From Cercis canadensis (lineage: Eukaryota; Streptophyta; Magnoliopsida; Fabales; Fabaceae): DNA of 64,000 nt. A program made the position numbers and the translations under genes. The stretch lies in NCBI GenBank assembly GCA_003255065.1, contig QAOA01006662.1, positions 643,546 through 707,545 of the forward strand, written 5' to 3'. Below the pieces are notes generated by a model. The model saw only the letters and a list, made by a program, of their open reading frames with translations. It was not told the DNA's origin and made no database searches. Within the stretch, counting starts at the first letter, position 1. Each line of letters begins with the position of its first letter. Shown piece after piece: positions 1-11,040 of this stretch.

Positions 1-2628
1 AATAAACAACTAAACAAAACTTTCTTGTTAGGTATTAGATAATACCTAATCCATTTGAAAAATTTATGATTTAGTATTATCTTGAGTAAAGTTGCATGAT
101 TCCAAGGAGACTTCCTTGGTCTAATGAGTTCAATTCTTGAATTGTCTTTATTCTTTTTTGAACTTGAGGATTTTGAATCTGTTGAACTTCTTGATTCAAA
201 TATTGAATATGTTTCTGTTTCTGCATTATCATATTGATAACAGAGATTGAACTATTTTGAATTTCATTAACATCTTTATCTTTCATAAGGGTAAGAAATT
301 CAAATATGATTTCTTTACCTCTTTGAACAGTATGCACGCCTTGAGATGTTACATAAAAAGGATAAATTTGAGTAAGGAAAGGAGTTCCTAAAATAATAGG
401 TGTTGAGATTTTTTTACCAGAATAAAAGTATTTTTGAAACCAATACCTCTATTGCAAATTTGAGCTTTGGTTAACTGAAAATCTATATGAAGTTTTGAAC
501 CATTAGCACTAGTTAAAGACTCTAAAATCTTTTCATAGTACTTAGTAGGAATTAAACCTTCTTGAATTTTGATTCTAAAAGCATACACGGCCATGAGGAT
601 TTCATTTGTATGATTTAGTATTTCATGTTCACTCATGTCATCAATCTTCTACTCATAAACACTAGTTCTATCGTAACTAGCATGAACATATTGACTTCTT
701 TCTTCAAATTGAATATCAGGAAGATTAGGTCTTGGATAATAATTCCTAGTTTGATAAGTTTTTTGACCTAAACTTAGATTGTGTTTTAAAACTTTATTGA
801 CAGCTAATTCTTCATGATTAATCATGTTGATTGATGACTTCTTATCCAACTTATTGAGCTTTTTGACTATTAGGTTTAAGACATCCTCCTTTTCAAACCT
901 AATGTCTTTTATTTTTGAAAAGTTTGGTATCCTGTAGATAGGGTGTTGAATTTTTGAATTTGATAAAGTTATTGAAGGAGAAGAAGGAGGTTTTGAAGAA
1001 ATAAGACCTAATGAAGAAGGACCTAATGGTTGAACCACTAGAGGTGGATTTAATGAATGACTTAATCAAGGAAGAGAAGATAATGTATTCTCTACTCTAG
1101 TCATTTGATCTGAAACAGTCTTGAGTATTTGATTTGTATAATTATTTTAACACTGGATATTCTTGATATCTTTTAATGACTGATTATCCTTGTCAGGACC
1201 ATGAGTCATTTTGAAAGGTGAAGCAATTACTTCTTCTTGATGAACATTTTTTACAGTAATTTCTTCTAAAGGAGGATGGACAGCAGTAACTAATGTATCT
1301 GATGAAATTTTTCAATTTTAACTTATCCTAGTGTTCATATTAATCTTCTTAGGTGTTCTAAAATGATAAGTTATGTCATTTTTCTTAACATATTCTTTGA
1401 ACCATTTGAAGAAAGGCATGTTGATTTTTATGCGTTCTAATTTAGCATAATAGAAACTTTTGAAATCTTCCTTGACATGACGACTGAATTTATTGAAATA
1501 CCAATTTCTTTTTTCTTTATTGTAATCTTTCATGAATTCTTTCCTAAGATATTCTTTATTTATAAGAAATTCTTTTGATATGACATTGAGTCGACTTTGA
1601 AAATCATACCTAGTAGGAGACATATGAGGAGACTCTAGATCTTGAGTTTCTTGGTAAACTCGCCTTGGAATGACAGGTCTAAAATTTATCCTTGATGAAT
1701 TTATTGAGGAGGAATCTATTGATCTTCTAGTAGAACTGTAATGAGTTGATGATTCATACCTGGAAGAGTTGGATCTTCCAAATTTGAGAGTAACATTCCC
1801 TGAAGCAGATGTTAAAATTTGATTTAGTTCTGGATATTCTAGAGATTTAGGAGGAACAACATCTTCTATCTCTCATTCATCCACATATGAAATTTTATCA
1901 TGTCTTAACCTTTTAGGGGTTATTGACTGAAAATTTTGAGTATTGACTTCCAACAACAAAGATTCATCTTTTGGAGATTGTTTGATACAACCTATGTTGA
2001 TCTTGGTTTTCATGACTTTGTAACATATTCTAAATATAACAGCCATGTGTTCTATTCATGGAAGAAACTTTTCTTTTTTTTATTTAATCTTTAATTCTAA
2101 GAACTTTGAAGTTTCAGGATGGCCTAAACCCATTGTGTAGTTTGGAAAACAATCTACATATGTTGGACCATTATGAAGATTTGATTGAATAACTCCTAAG
2201 ACAGATTCTTTGAAATCTATGATTCTTTTATCTCTGAGGTACACTAGTATTGGAGTATCTATCCCTGCTCTGTGAAGAGGTTTGACAGCTACTTGAACAA
2301 ATTCTAGATAGAGATATTTGAAACCTTGTTAACAATGTTTCTTAATCATATCTTTTGAGAGAAGATAGATTGTATCTTTTGATCTATTGACTGTTATTGT
2401 TTTTTCCACTGTTTTGATAACATAATTTTGACATATGTCAAAACTACCTTTTTGATAAACTTCTGATGAAGGAACTTAATTTTGAAGGTTTTGCTCTATT
2501 TTTGAAATAACAATTTTTTTGCTATTACTTCCATCCTCTTGATTATCTGATGAATAGTCATATTCTTGAATATCTGAACTAGAAGGTTCATGTCTGCTAG
2601 ACAACAATCTCTTAATCACCCTTGACAT
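1..2628 (-). pseudogene. Broken pararetroviral polyprotein (movement/coat/protease remnants)
   Basis: From the ATG at 2628 the minus strand matches the viral polyprotein of the plus arm but is cut by several stops and frameshifts. Open blocks remain at 1623-1318, 1038-649, 636-388 and 337-77. In the block ending at 388 the coat-protein-like text ending in YAFRIK passes directly into protease-flank text (IQEGLIPTKYYE), so the zinc knuckle and the D-S-G protease site are absent here. No functional product is expected. Confidence 0.75.
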
Positions 2629-2988
2629 TATAATCAATTAACCCTAATCCAATTAATTATCTTTTTTGAACTTATCGGGAACACCACGCTTACCAACGAT
2701 TTTACTGCCTCCCCTGGGTCTTACTACCGGGAACACGCTTACCAACTTACCAACGCTAAGTCAAGCAAAACTCTTAATCTTCTTAAAGTCTTAATATCTT
2801 ACAAAGTCTTGGACTTTAAAGATCTATGCCTAACTTGGTGAACTTCTAAGACAAATATTTGACCAGTGACTAGACAGCAAGATAAACAAGTTTCTTGAAA
2901 TAATGTTGAGAAAATTGTTGATAAATTTGAATCTCTTTTTTTTTTTTTTTTGAAGGATGTTCCTTTTTGAGGTAATTAACTCTATTGC
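1..2988 (-). mobile_element. Endogenous pararetrovirus, minus-strand arm (continues past left edge)
   Basis: This stretch reads on the minus strand as a caulimovirid-like sequence and is the reverse complement of the plus-strand copy that begins at 3397. Order on the minus strand: leader (2988-2629), movement-protein-like frame opening at an ATG at 2628, coat-protein-like region, then the C-terminal part of the protease region, running off the window at base 1. Against the plus arm it lacks about 1.57 kb (zinc knuckle and protease active site), with the join near base 565. Many stops and frameshifts show it is an old, inactive copy. Assignment to Caulimoviridae rests on domain order in the plus copy; Florendovirus- or Petuvirus-like is an inference. 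Confidence 0.8.
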
Positions 2989-3051
2989 TATAAAGTCAAT
3001 AAGTGAGTTTCAGTTTTTCAATAGAAGGACCATAATATCCTACCATCTGAC

Positions 3052-3246
3052 TTAGACAGCTAGATATGCAATTTTTCTTGATCTTAATGAGATTTGATAT
3101 CTAAGAACCCAAACGTAGTAAGGATCTGCTGTTTGAACAAATTCTTTGTTGAGAATGAGACTTCTGTAATGCCTTATTAGAGCTTGATCTTCTAACAAAC
3201 CATAACCATGATATCTACTAACTCGGTACTCGAACCACCTAGCCAT
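3052..3246 (-). CDS. Small intact 64-residue ORF in the viral spacer, unknown function
   Basis: This is an ATG-initiated frame on the minus strand, uninterrupted, in the single-copy spacer between the tRNA primer site (3382-3371) and the movement-protein start of the minus arm (2628). The product is basic and rich in Tyr and Arg (it starts MARWFEYRVSRYHGYG). I see no signal peptide, membrane segment or known motif. Its place downstream of the primer site suggests a small leading viral ORF or a leader uORF. It may equally be chance: surrounding frames have decayed while this one is open. I do not recognise the family. Confidence 0.4.
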   Translation of the reverse strand: MARWFEYRVSRYHGYGLLEDQALIRHYRSLILNKEFVQTADPYYVWVLRYQISLRSRKIAYLAV

Positions 3247-3325
3247 GCAGAGTGTTAATGTTTATCTTTTGAGAAGAGCACTTAATGAAAAAGAGCACTT
3301 TTATGATAGACAGCGCCTAACGACT

Positions 3326-3343
3326 TACACACACACACACCAT
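3326..3343. repeat. Short (AC)n microsatellite
   Basis: A run of about seven AC units lies in the viral spacer beside the primer site. Confidence 0.7.
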
Positions 3344-3370
3344 TACCCCCACACAATTCGAGACGGACAG

Positions 3371-3382
3371 GCTCTGATACCA
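3371..3382 (-). promoter_or_regulatory. Primer binding site for initiator tRNA-Met (viral)
   Basis: The minus strand reads TGGTATCAGAGC, the classical site complementary to the 3' end of plant initiator tRNA-Met, used by caulimovirids and LTR elements. It is bracketed by two copies of ATTCGAGAC (about 3355 and 3382). It is oriented toward the minus arm, so the spacer plus minus arm form one viral unit. The plus arm has no equivalent site next to its start. Confidence 0.8.
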
Positions 3383-3752
3383 TTCGAGACAGGATCGCAA
3401 TAGAGTTAATTACCTCAAAAAGGAACATCCTTCGAAAAAAGAAGAGATTCAAATTTATCAACAATTTTCTCAATATTATTTCAAGAAATTTGTTTATCTT
3501 GCTGTCTAGTCACTGGTCAAATATTTGTCTTAGAAATTCACCAAGTTAGACATAGATCTTTAAAGTCCAAGACTTTATAGAAGATTAAGACTTTAAGAAG
3601 ATTAAGAGTTTTTCTTGACTTAGCGTTGGTAAGCCGGTAAGCGTGTTCCCGGTAGTAAGACCCAGGGGAGGCAGTAAAACCGTTGGTAAGCGTGGTGTTC
3701 CCAATAAGTTCAAGAAAGATAATTAATTGGATTAGGGTTAAGATTGATTATA

Positions 3753-4677
3753 ATGTCAAGGATTATTAAGAGATTGTTGTCTAGCAGAGATGAACCTTCT
3801 AGTTCAGATATTCAAGAATATGACTATTCATCAGATAATCAAGAAGATGGAAGTAATAGCAAAGAAATTGTGATTTCAAAAATAGAGCAAAACCTTCAAA
3901 ATTGGACTATTCCAAAGGTTGCTTCATCAGAAGTTTATCAAAAAGGTAGTTTTGACATACGTCAAAATTATGTTATCAAAACAGTGGAAAAAACAATAAT
4001 TGTCAAAAGATCAAAAGATACAATCTATCTTCTCTCAGAAGATATGATTAAGAAACACTGTCAACAAGATTTCAAATATCTCCATCTAAGATTGGTTCAA
4101 GTAGCTGTCAAACCTCTTTACAAAGCAGGGATAAATTCTCCAATACTAGTGTACCTCAGAGACAAAAGAATCATAGATTTCAAAAAAATTCGTCTTAGGA
4201 GTCATTCAATCAAATCTTCATAACGGTCCAACATATGTAGATTGTTTTCCAAACTACACTATGGGTTTAGGTCATCCTAAAACTTTAAAGTTCTTAGAAT
4301 TAAAGATTAAATCAAAAGAAGAAAAGTTTCTTCCAGGAATAGAACACATGACTGTTATATTTAGAATATGTTACAAAGTCATGAAAACCAAGATCAACAT
4401 AGGCTGTATCAAACAATCTCCAAAAGATGAATCTTTGTTGTTGGAAGTCAATACTCAAAATTCTCAGTTAATAACCCCTAAAAGGTTAAGACATGATGAA
4501 ATCTCATATGTGGATAAATGGGAGATAGAGGATGATGTTCCTCCTAGATCTCCAGAATATCCAGAACTAAATCAAATCTTAACATCTCCTTCAGGGAATG
4601 TACTCTCAAATTTGGAAGATCAAACTCTTCTAGATATGAATCATCAACTCATTACAATTCTGCTAGAAGATCAATAG
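3753..4677 (+). pseudogene. Movement-protein-like region of the pararetrovirus, broken
   Basis: The frame opens at the ATG at 3753 (MSRIIKRLL). After an acidic Ser/Asp/Glu-rich N terminus it shows a stretch like the caulimovirid 30K-superfamily movement protein: a core with LVYLRDKRIIDF carrying the usual hydrophobic-D-x-R pattern, followed after a break near 4200 by MGLGHPKTLKFLELKIK. These proteins enlarge plasmodesmata for cell-to-cell spread. A frameshift or stop near 4223 and another at 4677 interrupt it. The same region is present, also broken, on the minus arm. Family assignment is by pattern recognition only. Confidence 0.65.
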
Positions 4678-5228
4678 ATTTCTGCTCAATAAATTCACCA
4701 GGGATAAATTTTAGATTTGTCATTCCAAAGCGAGTTTATCAAGAAACTCAAGATCTAGAGTCTCCTCATATGTCCCCTACTAGGTCTGATTTTCAAAGTC
4801 AATTCAATGTCATATCAAAAGAATTCTTTATAGATAAAGATTATCTTAGGGAAGAGTTCATGAAAGATTACAATAGAGAGAAAAGACACTGATATTTCAA
4901 CAAATTCAGTCGTAAGGTCAAAGAAGATTTCAAAAAATTCTATTATNGAAGATCAATAGATTTCTCCTCAATAAATTCACCAGGGATAAATTTTAGATTT
5001 GTCATTCCAAAGCGAGTTTATCAAGAAACTCAAGATCTAGAGTGTCCTCATATGTCCCCTACTAGGTCTGATTTTCAAAGTCAATTCAATGTCATATCAA
5101 AAGAATTCTTTATAGATAAAGATTATCTTAGGGAAGAGTTCATGAAAGATTACAATAGAGAGAAAAGACACTGATATTTCAACAAATTCAGTCGTAAGGT
5201 CAAAGAAGATTTCAAAAAATTCTATTAT
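4666..5228. repeat. 281-bp tandem duplication around a single N (assembly artefact)
   Basis: Bases 4666-4946 and 4948-5228 have the same length (281) and differ by about two bases; the N at 4947 sits exactly between them. This is the signature of two overlapping contig ends concatenated with one N. Confidence 0.9.
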
Positions 5229-7229
5229 GCTAAACTAGAACGCATAAAAATTAATATGTCTTTCTTCGAATGGTTTGAAGAATATACTAGGAAAAATGGC
5301 ATAACTTATCCTTTTAGAACACCTAAGAAGATTAATACAAACACTAGGATAAGTCAAAATTGGAAAACTTCATTAGATACATCAGTTACTGCTGTCCATC
5401 CTCCTTTAGAAGAAATTACTATAAAAAATGTTCATCAAGAAGAAGTAATTGCTTCACCTTTCAAAATGACTCATGGTCCTGACAAGGACAGTCCTTCATT
5501 AAAAGATATCAAGAATATCCAGTGTCAAAATGATTATACAAATCAAATACTCAAGACTGTTTCAGATCAAATGACTAGAGTAGAGAATACACTCTCTTCT
5601 CTTCCTTCATTAAGTCATTCATTAAATCCGCCTCCATTGGTTCAGCCATTAGGTCATTCCTCATTAGGTTTTACTTTTTCAAAACCTCCTACGCCTCCTT
5701 CAATAACTTTTTCAAATTCAAAAATTCAACAGTCTATTTATAGGATACCAAACTTTTCAAAGATCAAAGATATTAGATTTGGAAATGAGGATGCCTTAAA
5801 CTTAATAGTCGAAAAGTTCAATAAGTTGGATAAGAAGTCATCAATCAACATGATCAATCTTGAAAGTTAGCAGTCAATAAAGTTTTAAAACACAATCTAA
5901 GATTAGGTCAAAGAAATTATCAAACTAGGAATTATTATCCAAGATCTACTCCTGATATTCAATTTGAGGAAAGAAGTCAATATGTTCATGTTAGTTACGA
6001 TGAAACTAGTGTCTATGAGTGGAACATTGATGGCATGAGTGAACATGAAATACTGAATCATACAAATGAAATCTTCATGGCCGTATATGCTTTTAGAGTC
6101 AAAATTCCTTCAGCATATTTAAGGAATATCCTTAGAATTATCATTAGTGGTTTCACAGGATAACTCAAAGGTTGGTAGGATAATTATCTCACTGAAAATC
6201 AAAGATTAGAAATAGAAAACTCAATAGATCCTGAAACTAATAGTTTAACATGCATAGAACTTTTGATCTATGTTATCATTAAACATTTCATAGGTGAACC
6301 TCAAAATTTTCAAGAAAAGTCATTAGAAATCTTAATCAACTTAAGGTGTAAAGAACTCTCAGACTTAAGATGGTATAAAAATGTTTTTTTTTCAAAAGTG
6401 TTTTTAAGAAATGATTACAATTTAGCTTATTGAAAAAGAAAAAGTTTATTTGTGGTCTTCTTAAGCTATTTGCAAAAAAAGTCAAAGAAAGATTAAGAAA
6501 TTTTGAGACTCAACAAGGATTATCATTAACTCAGGTTTATGAAAACTCATCATATGGTCAATTAGTTAGTGCTATCAATCAAGAAGCAATAGCTCAATGT
6601 AATGATATCAAATTCAAAAAGATAGTCATAAGAGAAAAGATGAGTTATGAAATATTTGTAATCAAATGAGATTTGATACGAATTTGATTCCTCCCTCTTC
6701 AAGAAATAAGAAGAAACATAAGTCTTTTAGGAAAGACTTTAGTGATAGGAAATTCAATAAAAGAAGAAAATATCAAGATGAATCAAAACCTTTCAAAGAA
6801 TCAGGTCAATTATCAAAAAAGTCTCATAAAAGTTCAAAGTCTAGAAATTCATTCAAAAATTCAGTCTGTTATAGGTGTGGTCAAGTAGGACATTACAAGA
6901 GTAATTGTCCTATGAAGAAGAAGATAAATTCATTAAACATTAGTGATGAATTAAAGAAAGAATTAAACAAGTTGTTCATTAACAATATTTCAGACTCAGA
7001 GAATGAATCTGAAAAAGAATCCTCAGAAAGGAATTCTAAAGAAGATCAATTAGAAAATATCTTTGAAATTCAAGAAAAATCATCTGCTTCAGAGTCATCT
7101 GAAGCTGAAAAAGATGAACCCTGTGTTCAAAATTGCAAGGATCCAAATTGTAATGGAACTTGTAAGTCAAAGTCAATAAATGTTATTTCATTAGAAGCTA
7201 CTTTCCTCATATATGTCATAGAAAAATAG
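4680..7229 (+). pseudogene. Coat-protein-like region with CCHC zinc knuckle, broken
   Basis: This is continued viral polyprotein in several open blocks (5256-5870, 6430-6669, 6666-7229). The last block contains a Lys/Arg/Ser-rich stretch and then CYRCGQVGHYKSNC, a perfect C-x2-C-x4-H-x4-C knuckle as in caulimovirid coat proteins, followed by a long acidic Ser/Glu tail and a second Cys cluster (CVQNCKDPNCNGTC). Acidic tails after the knuckle are common in these capsid precursors. Stops near 5870 and 6160 and frame changes near 6660 disable it. The 281-bp duplication at 4666-5228 is an assembly artefact inside it. Confidence 0.7.
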
Positions 7230-7258
7230 AATATGATAAAATCAAAAAGTAATATCTT

Positions 7259-8329
7259 TTGAAATTAAAAGATATCACAGACAAAGAAAAATCTAGCTTT
7301 CCTGACATCAAACCAATAAGTCTTAATGCTATTCTTTCAAAAATGAATTCAAAACAACAAGTTGTTACTATCAAGGATTTTCAAAATGAAATCAAAGAAG
7401 TCAAAGAAGAAATTAGGCAATTGAAGCAAAATCAGAGTCAAATAGCCTTAGATTTGCTTAATTTGTCATTAAAGAATCATATCAATAGTCAAGAGTCTAG
7501 TCAAAAAGATGAGGATGAAGATGTTGAACAATCTTTAGATTCTCATGAAACTTATTTAAATATCATCAACAAAATTCAAATTAAAAAATGGTATTGTAAA
7601 ATATCATTAATCATTAATGAGGAATATCATAAAAGTTTCATTGCTCTGATAGACTCAGGTGCAGACATGAATTGTATTCAAGAAGGTTTAATTCCTACTA
7701 AGTACTACGAAAAGACTTTAGAGTCTTTAACTAGTGCTAATGGTTCAAAACTTCATATAAATTTTCAGTTAACCAAAGCTCAAATTTGCAATAGAGGTAT
7801 TGGTTTCAAAAATACTTTTATTCTGGTCAAAAACATTTCAACACCTGTCATTTTAAGAACTTCTTTCCTTACTCAAATTTATCCTTTTCATGTAACATCT
7901 CAAGGCGTGCATACTGTTCAAAGAGGTAAAGAAATCATATTTGCATTTCTTACTCCTATAAAAGATAAAGATGTTAATGAAATTCAAAATAGTTCAATCT
8001 CTGTTATCAATATGATAATGCAGAAACAGAAACATATTCAATACTTGAATCAAGAAGTTCAACAGATTCAAAATCCTCAAGTTCAAAAAAGAATAGAGAC
8101 AATTCAAGAATTGAAGCTCACTAGACCAAGGAAGTCTCCTTGGAATCATGCAACTTTACTCAAGATAATTCTAAATCATAAATTTTTGAAATGGATTAGA
8201 TATAATCTAATACCTAACAAGAAAGTTTTGTTTAGTTGTTTATCTAGTTCATCAGTACTCTCAAAGTTTGATGAAATTACTTTATACCATAGAATACTGT
8301 TGTTCATACTAATAAAATTAGTTTTGTAG
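7259..8329 (+). pseudogene. Viral aspartic-protease region; no RT follows
   Basis: An open stretch carries a coiled-coil-like Lys/Glu/Gln segment, then FIALIDSGADMNCIQEG, the D-S-G-A active site of a retroviral-type aspartic protease that processes the polyprotein. After a further 150 or so residues (hydrophobic-x-R segment PVILRTSFLTQI) the frame runs into unrelated-looking text and stops at 8329. In related viruses the reverse transcriptase and RNase H come next; I find no YVDD or YIDD-type motif before the second ORF. There is no ATG at the start of the open block, so it is a continuation of the upstream region. Confidence 0.7.
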
Positions 8330-10264
8330 ATGGATCCCTGGCAATCATTGATGTATTTCGGTGATAAAGTCTTACATGTCCTACCTAGACTTTCTAATTT
8401 ACATTACAAAGGTAACTTGATAGATTTAGAAAATTGTGAAATAGTAATATTAGATGCTATTTGAAATATTAATGATTTTAATAGTAAATCATTAGTTTTA
8501 GAAGTAATAGTAGACTATTTTCTTTTTCTCATCATAAACTTCATCACAAAGCTTGTCCCACTTGTGAAACAAATGAATATTTCATAAATGATCTTACTTG
8601 CCATAATCTTGAGTTATTTAAAGAAAATGATTTTCTTAAAAGGCAAGTAGAATCCCTGTCAACTCAACTGGCTCACAGTGGAATATCATCATTATCTCCA
8701 CTAGATAAAAGCAAATTCAAAGATCTTGATCCTCTGGAAGATCTAGCTTTAGCCCCACTGGCTAANTTTACATTACAAAGGTAACTTGATAGATTTAGAA
8801 AACTGTGAAATAGTAATATTAGATGCTATTTGAAATATTAATGATTTTAATAGTAAATCATTAGTTTTAGAAGTAATAGCAGACTATTTTCTTTTTTCTC
8901 ATCATAAACTTCATCACAAAGCTTGTCTCACTTGTGAAACAAATGAATATTTCATAAATGATCTTACTTGCCATAATCTTGAGTTATTTAAAGAAAATGA
9001 TTTTCTTAAAAGGCAAGTAGAATCCCTGTCAACTCAACTGGCTCACAGTGGAATATCATCATTATCTCCACTAGATAAAAGCAAATTCAAAGATCTTGAT
9101 CCTCTGGAAGATCTAGCTTTAGCCCCACTGGCTAAAGATAAGAGTAAGAGATAATATATCTATACTTCAGCCCCACTGGTTGAAGATAAAGGTGAGAAAA
9201 GTGAGATAAGGGAGAGTGTCAGAACTTTAGCCCCACTCGCTAAAGGAAAAGAAAGGATTCTACCTTTAATCCCACTAGTTAAAGAAAAGTTGATCAAAGA
9301 AGAAAAAGAAAAGAAAAAGTTAAGACCCTTCTTCTTCTCTCATAGTTTTCTCAATCAATTACCAGATGTTGATTACGGAGAACTTGTTCATCAAACATTC
9401 CAAGAAACTGAGCTCAACAAACAAGAGTTTATTCAAATGTCCTTAATTGAATTAGCCTGTGACTACAAACTCATTCCAGGAATGACTTGGACATAAGAAT
9501 GTTATCATGGTCTCAAAAATCTTGAATGTCTCAAAAAAGACCCTTTATGCATAGAAATTCCTTTTTATATGCCTGACTGTAAGTGTCATCTTACCTATAG
9601 CATTTGTAGAGCCTCATTAAACATTTCTCTTTATCATCCTATTACAATCCATTTCAACAAAGAACCAATAGTTTTAACTCCTCAAAAACTTTTAGATTAC
9701 GGATATCTTGCTAATGTTCTCATCACAAACCCTGATCAATCAGAAGAATTTAGAAGAAAACTGTCTCATTGTATTATACATGCTTTTGATAAGTTTCCTC
9801 CAAAAATATATGTTGAACTACTCATTCAAAGCAAAGCCCCAGAATGGATCAAAGGAATTTGCTATCCTACTCAACACAAAATCTTGCTTAAAAAACACAT
9901 TATCAAACCCTACATTCTCTCCTCAGAATATCCTTAGCCTTGTCATAATTTTTCATTATGAAAACAGATTAGTCATTGGAGAGCTAGAATAATTGCAAAA
10001 GCTCTTTCCATCAATAATCAAACCCTTGTTACAGAAGATCATAATCAAAAAATATATTCAGACCTATCAATTCCTAAAGTTCCTTTCAATATCCGAACTG
10101 ATTTTCAACAATTAACTGATCATTATTTTCAAAAGAATCATGCAGTGGATTTAGAAGCAATTCATCATCTTTATGAAGATGCAGATGGCAATGACGGATA
10201 TGACTTTTGGAATATTATGTATGATGAAGAATATCATAATATCATCAACCAAATGGAATCGTGA
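8330..10264 (+). pseudogene. Second pararetroviral ORF, unknown function, broken
   Basis: The frame begins with an ATG at 8330 (MDPWQSLMYFGD), one base after the stop codon of the preceding frame. It contains a CPTCETNEYF-type Cys pair, a coiled-coil-like Leu/Lys/Glu segment, then three or four imperfect repeats of a short unit LAPLAK / SAPLVE / LIPLVK, and ends at the TGA at 10262-10264. In-frame stops, a frameshift and a 369-bp assembly duplication (8767-9135) interrupt it. Some florendovirus-type genomes are described with a second ORF of unknown function; correspondence is inferred from position only. Confidence 0.5.
8398..9135. repeat. About 369-bp tandem duplication around a single N (assembly artefact)
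   Basis: 8398-8765 repeats as 8767-9135 with a few substitutions and one extra T in a T run. The N is at 8766. Inside the second viral ORF this creates a false duplication. Confidence 0.9.
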
Positions 10265-10540
10265 TACAGTCACCCAAAGACTGCCGTCCATGTGCAGTGA
10301 TTCCATAAGGCTACAAAGTTCACATGCTATCAACAAACTTATCATCATAGTCAACAAAGTTTTATGAAGACTCCTCATAATGCCAAGTGTCAAGACATGT
10401 GTCAACAAGAGAAGAAAAGAATGTTTCCCCTCATTACAAGTGTCACAACAAGAAGACATCATGAAAAGTTTCATCACGCCTCATGCATCAAGACAAGAAT
10501 GGACTTCAAACCATTTGGAATCCATCATTCCTTCAAAAGT

Positions 10541-10550
10541 CTATAAATAG
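10541..10550 (+). promoter_or_regulatory. TATA box of probable viral promoter
   Basis: CTATAAATAG lies about 275 bp after the end of the second viral ORF, in the place where caulimovirids carry the promoter for the genome-length RNA. Confidence 0.55.
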
Positions 10551-10850
10551 GCAACTTCATCACAAACTAAGGAGGCAAGCTAACACTAACCCCAAAGCTC
10601 TCCTAAGTGAAAGCTTTCTCCTTTCATCAAAGTTTCATTAAGTCATTAGATTTTCATTAAAGCCTAAGGTAGAAAACCTTTTATTAACCTTTCATCAACC
10701 TTCAAAGACCCTTGGTCTCTTCTCCTTATGAATCAAAGTTTGTAACTACTTTCAAAGTATATTTCAAGAAATTTTAAAGTTGTAAGTGTTACTTTGTTCA
10801 ATATTAAGTTCTATTTCAATACTTTTCATTAAGCATTCATTATCTTTTTC

Positions 10851-11040
10851 CTATGCTTTACAGTGCAAACTACTGTCGGATTAGCTCCCTTTCATAAGCA
10901 TTTCCTATTCCTACTGCTTTTCAGTGCGGATTACCACCGGATTAGCATCCCTTTTAATTTTCGAAGTTACTATTCATGTTCATAATTACTGTTCATGTGT
11001 ACTATTCATGTTATTATTCATAAGTTACTATTCACTCAGA
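10851..11040 (+). repeat. Short imperfect repeats in the putative viral leader
   Basis: Two units sharing CAGTGC..ACTAC/CACC..CGGATTAGC follow each other with a period of about 60 bp (10851-10950). After them come several copies of TACTATTCAT. The function is unknown; they lie in the likely leader of the plus copy. Confidence 0.5.

Larger units (their letters stand above)
1..8240. repeat. Large imperfect inverted repeat (head-to-head viral arms, 408-bp spacer)
   Basis: Bases 1-2988 are the reverse complement of 3397 to about 8240, with scattered substitutions, one 1.57-kb deletion in the left arm and one 281-bp assembly duplication in the right arm. The arms stop matching at exactly 2988/3397 and leave a spacer of 2989-3396. 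The arms differ by many substitutions, so this is not a simple assembly fold-back. A transcript crossing the spacer could form a long hairpin. Confidence 0.85.
3397..10560 (+). mobile_element. Endogenous pararetrovirus, plus-strand copy
   Basis: This is a caulimovirid-like genome copy: leader (3397-3752), movement-protein-like frame from 3753, coat region with a zinc knuckle near 6880, protease motif near 7650, then a second ORF from 8330 to 10264 and a TATA box at 10541. No reverse transcriptase or RNase H coding is visible between the protease and the second ORF, where most caulimovirids carry it. Two assembly duplications (around 4947 and 8766) inflate the copy. The right limit is uncertain; leader-like AT-rich sequence may run to about 11170. 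It is inactive: many stops and frameshifts. Confidence 0.8.

Noticed and set aside
4666..9135. Biological tandem duplications within the viral copy
   Set aside because: Both have a single N exactly at the join and equal-length near-identical copies, as do four others in unrelated DNA; assembly artefact.
10151..10477. Minus-strand open frame of about 108 codons, rich in Met/Ile/Leu
   Set aside because: It lies opposite the end of the second viral ORF and its downstream region; no motif, composition typical of a shadow frame.
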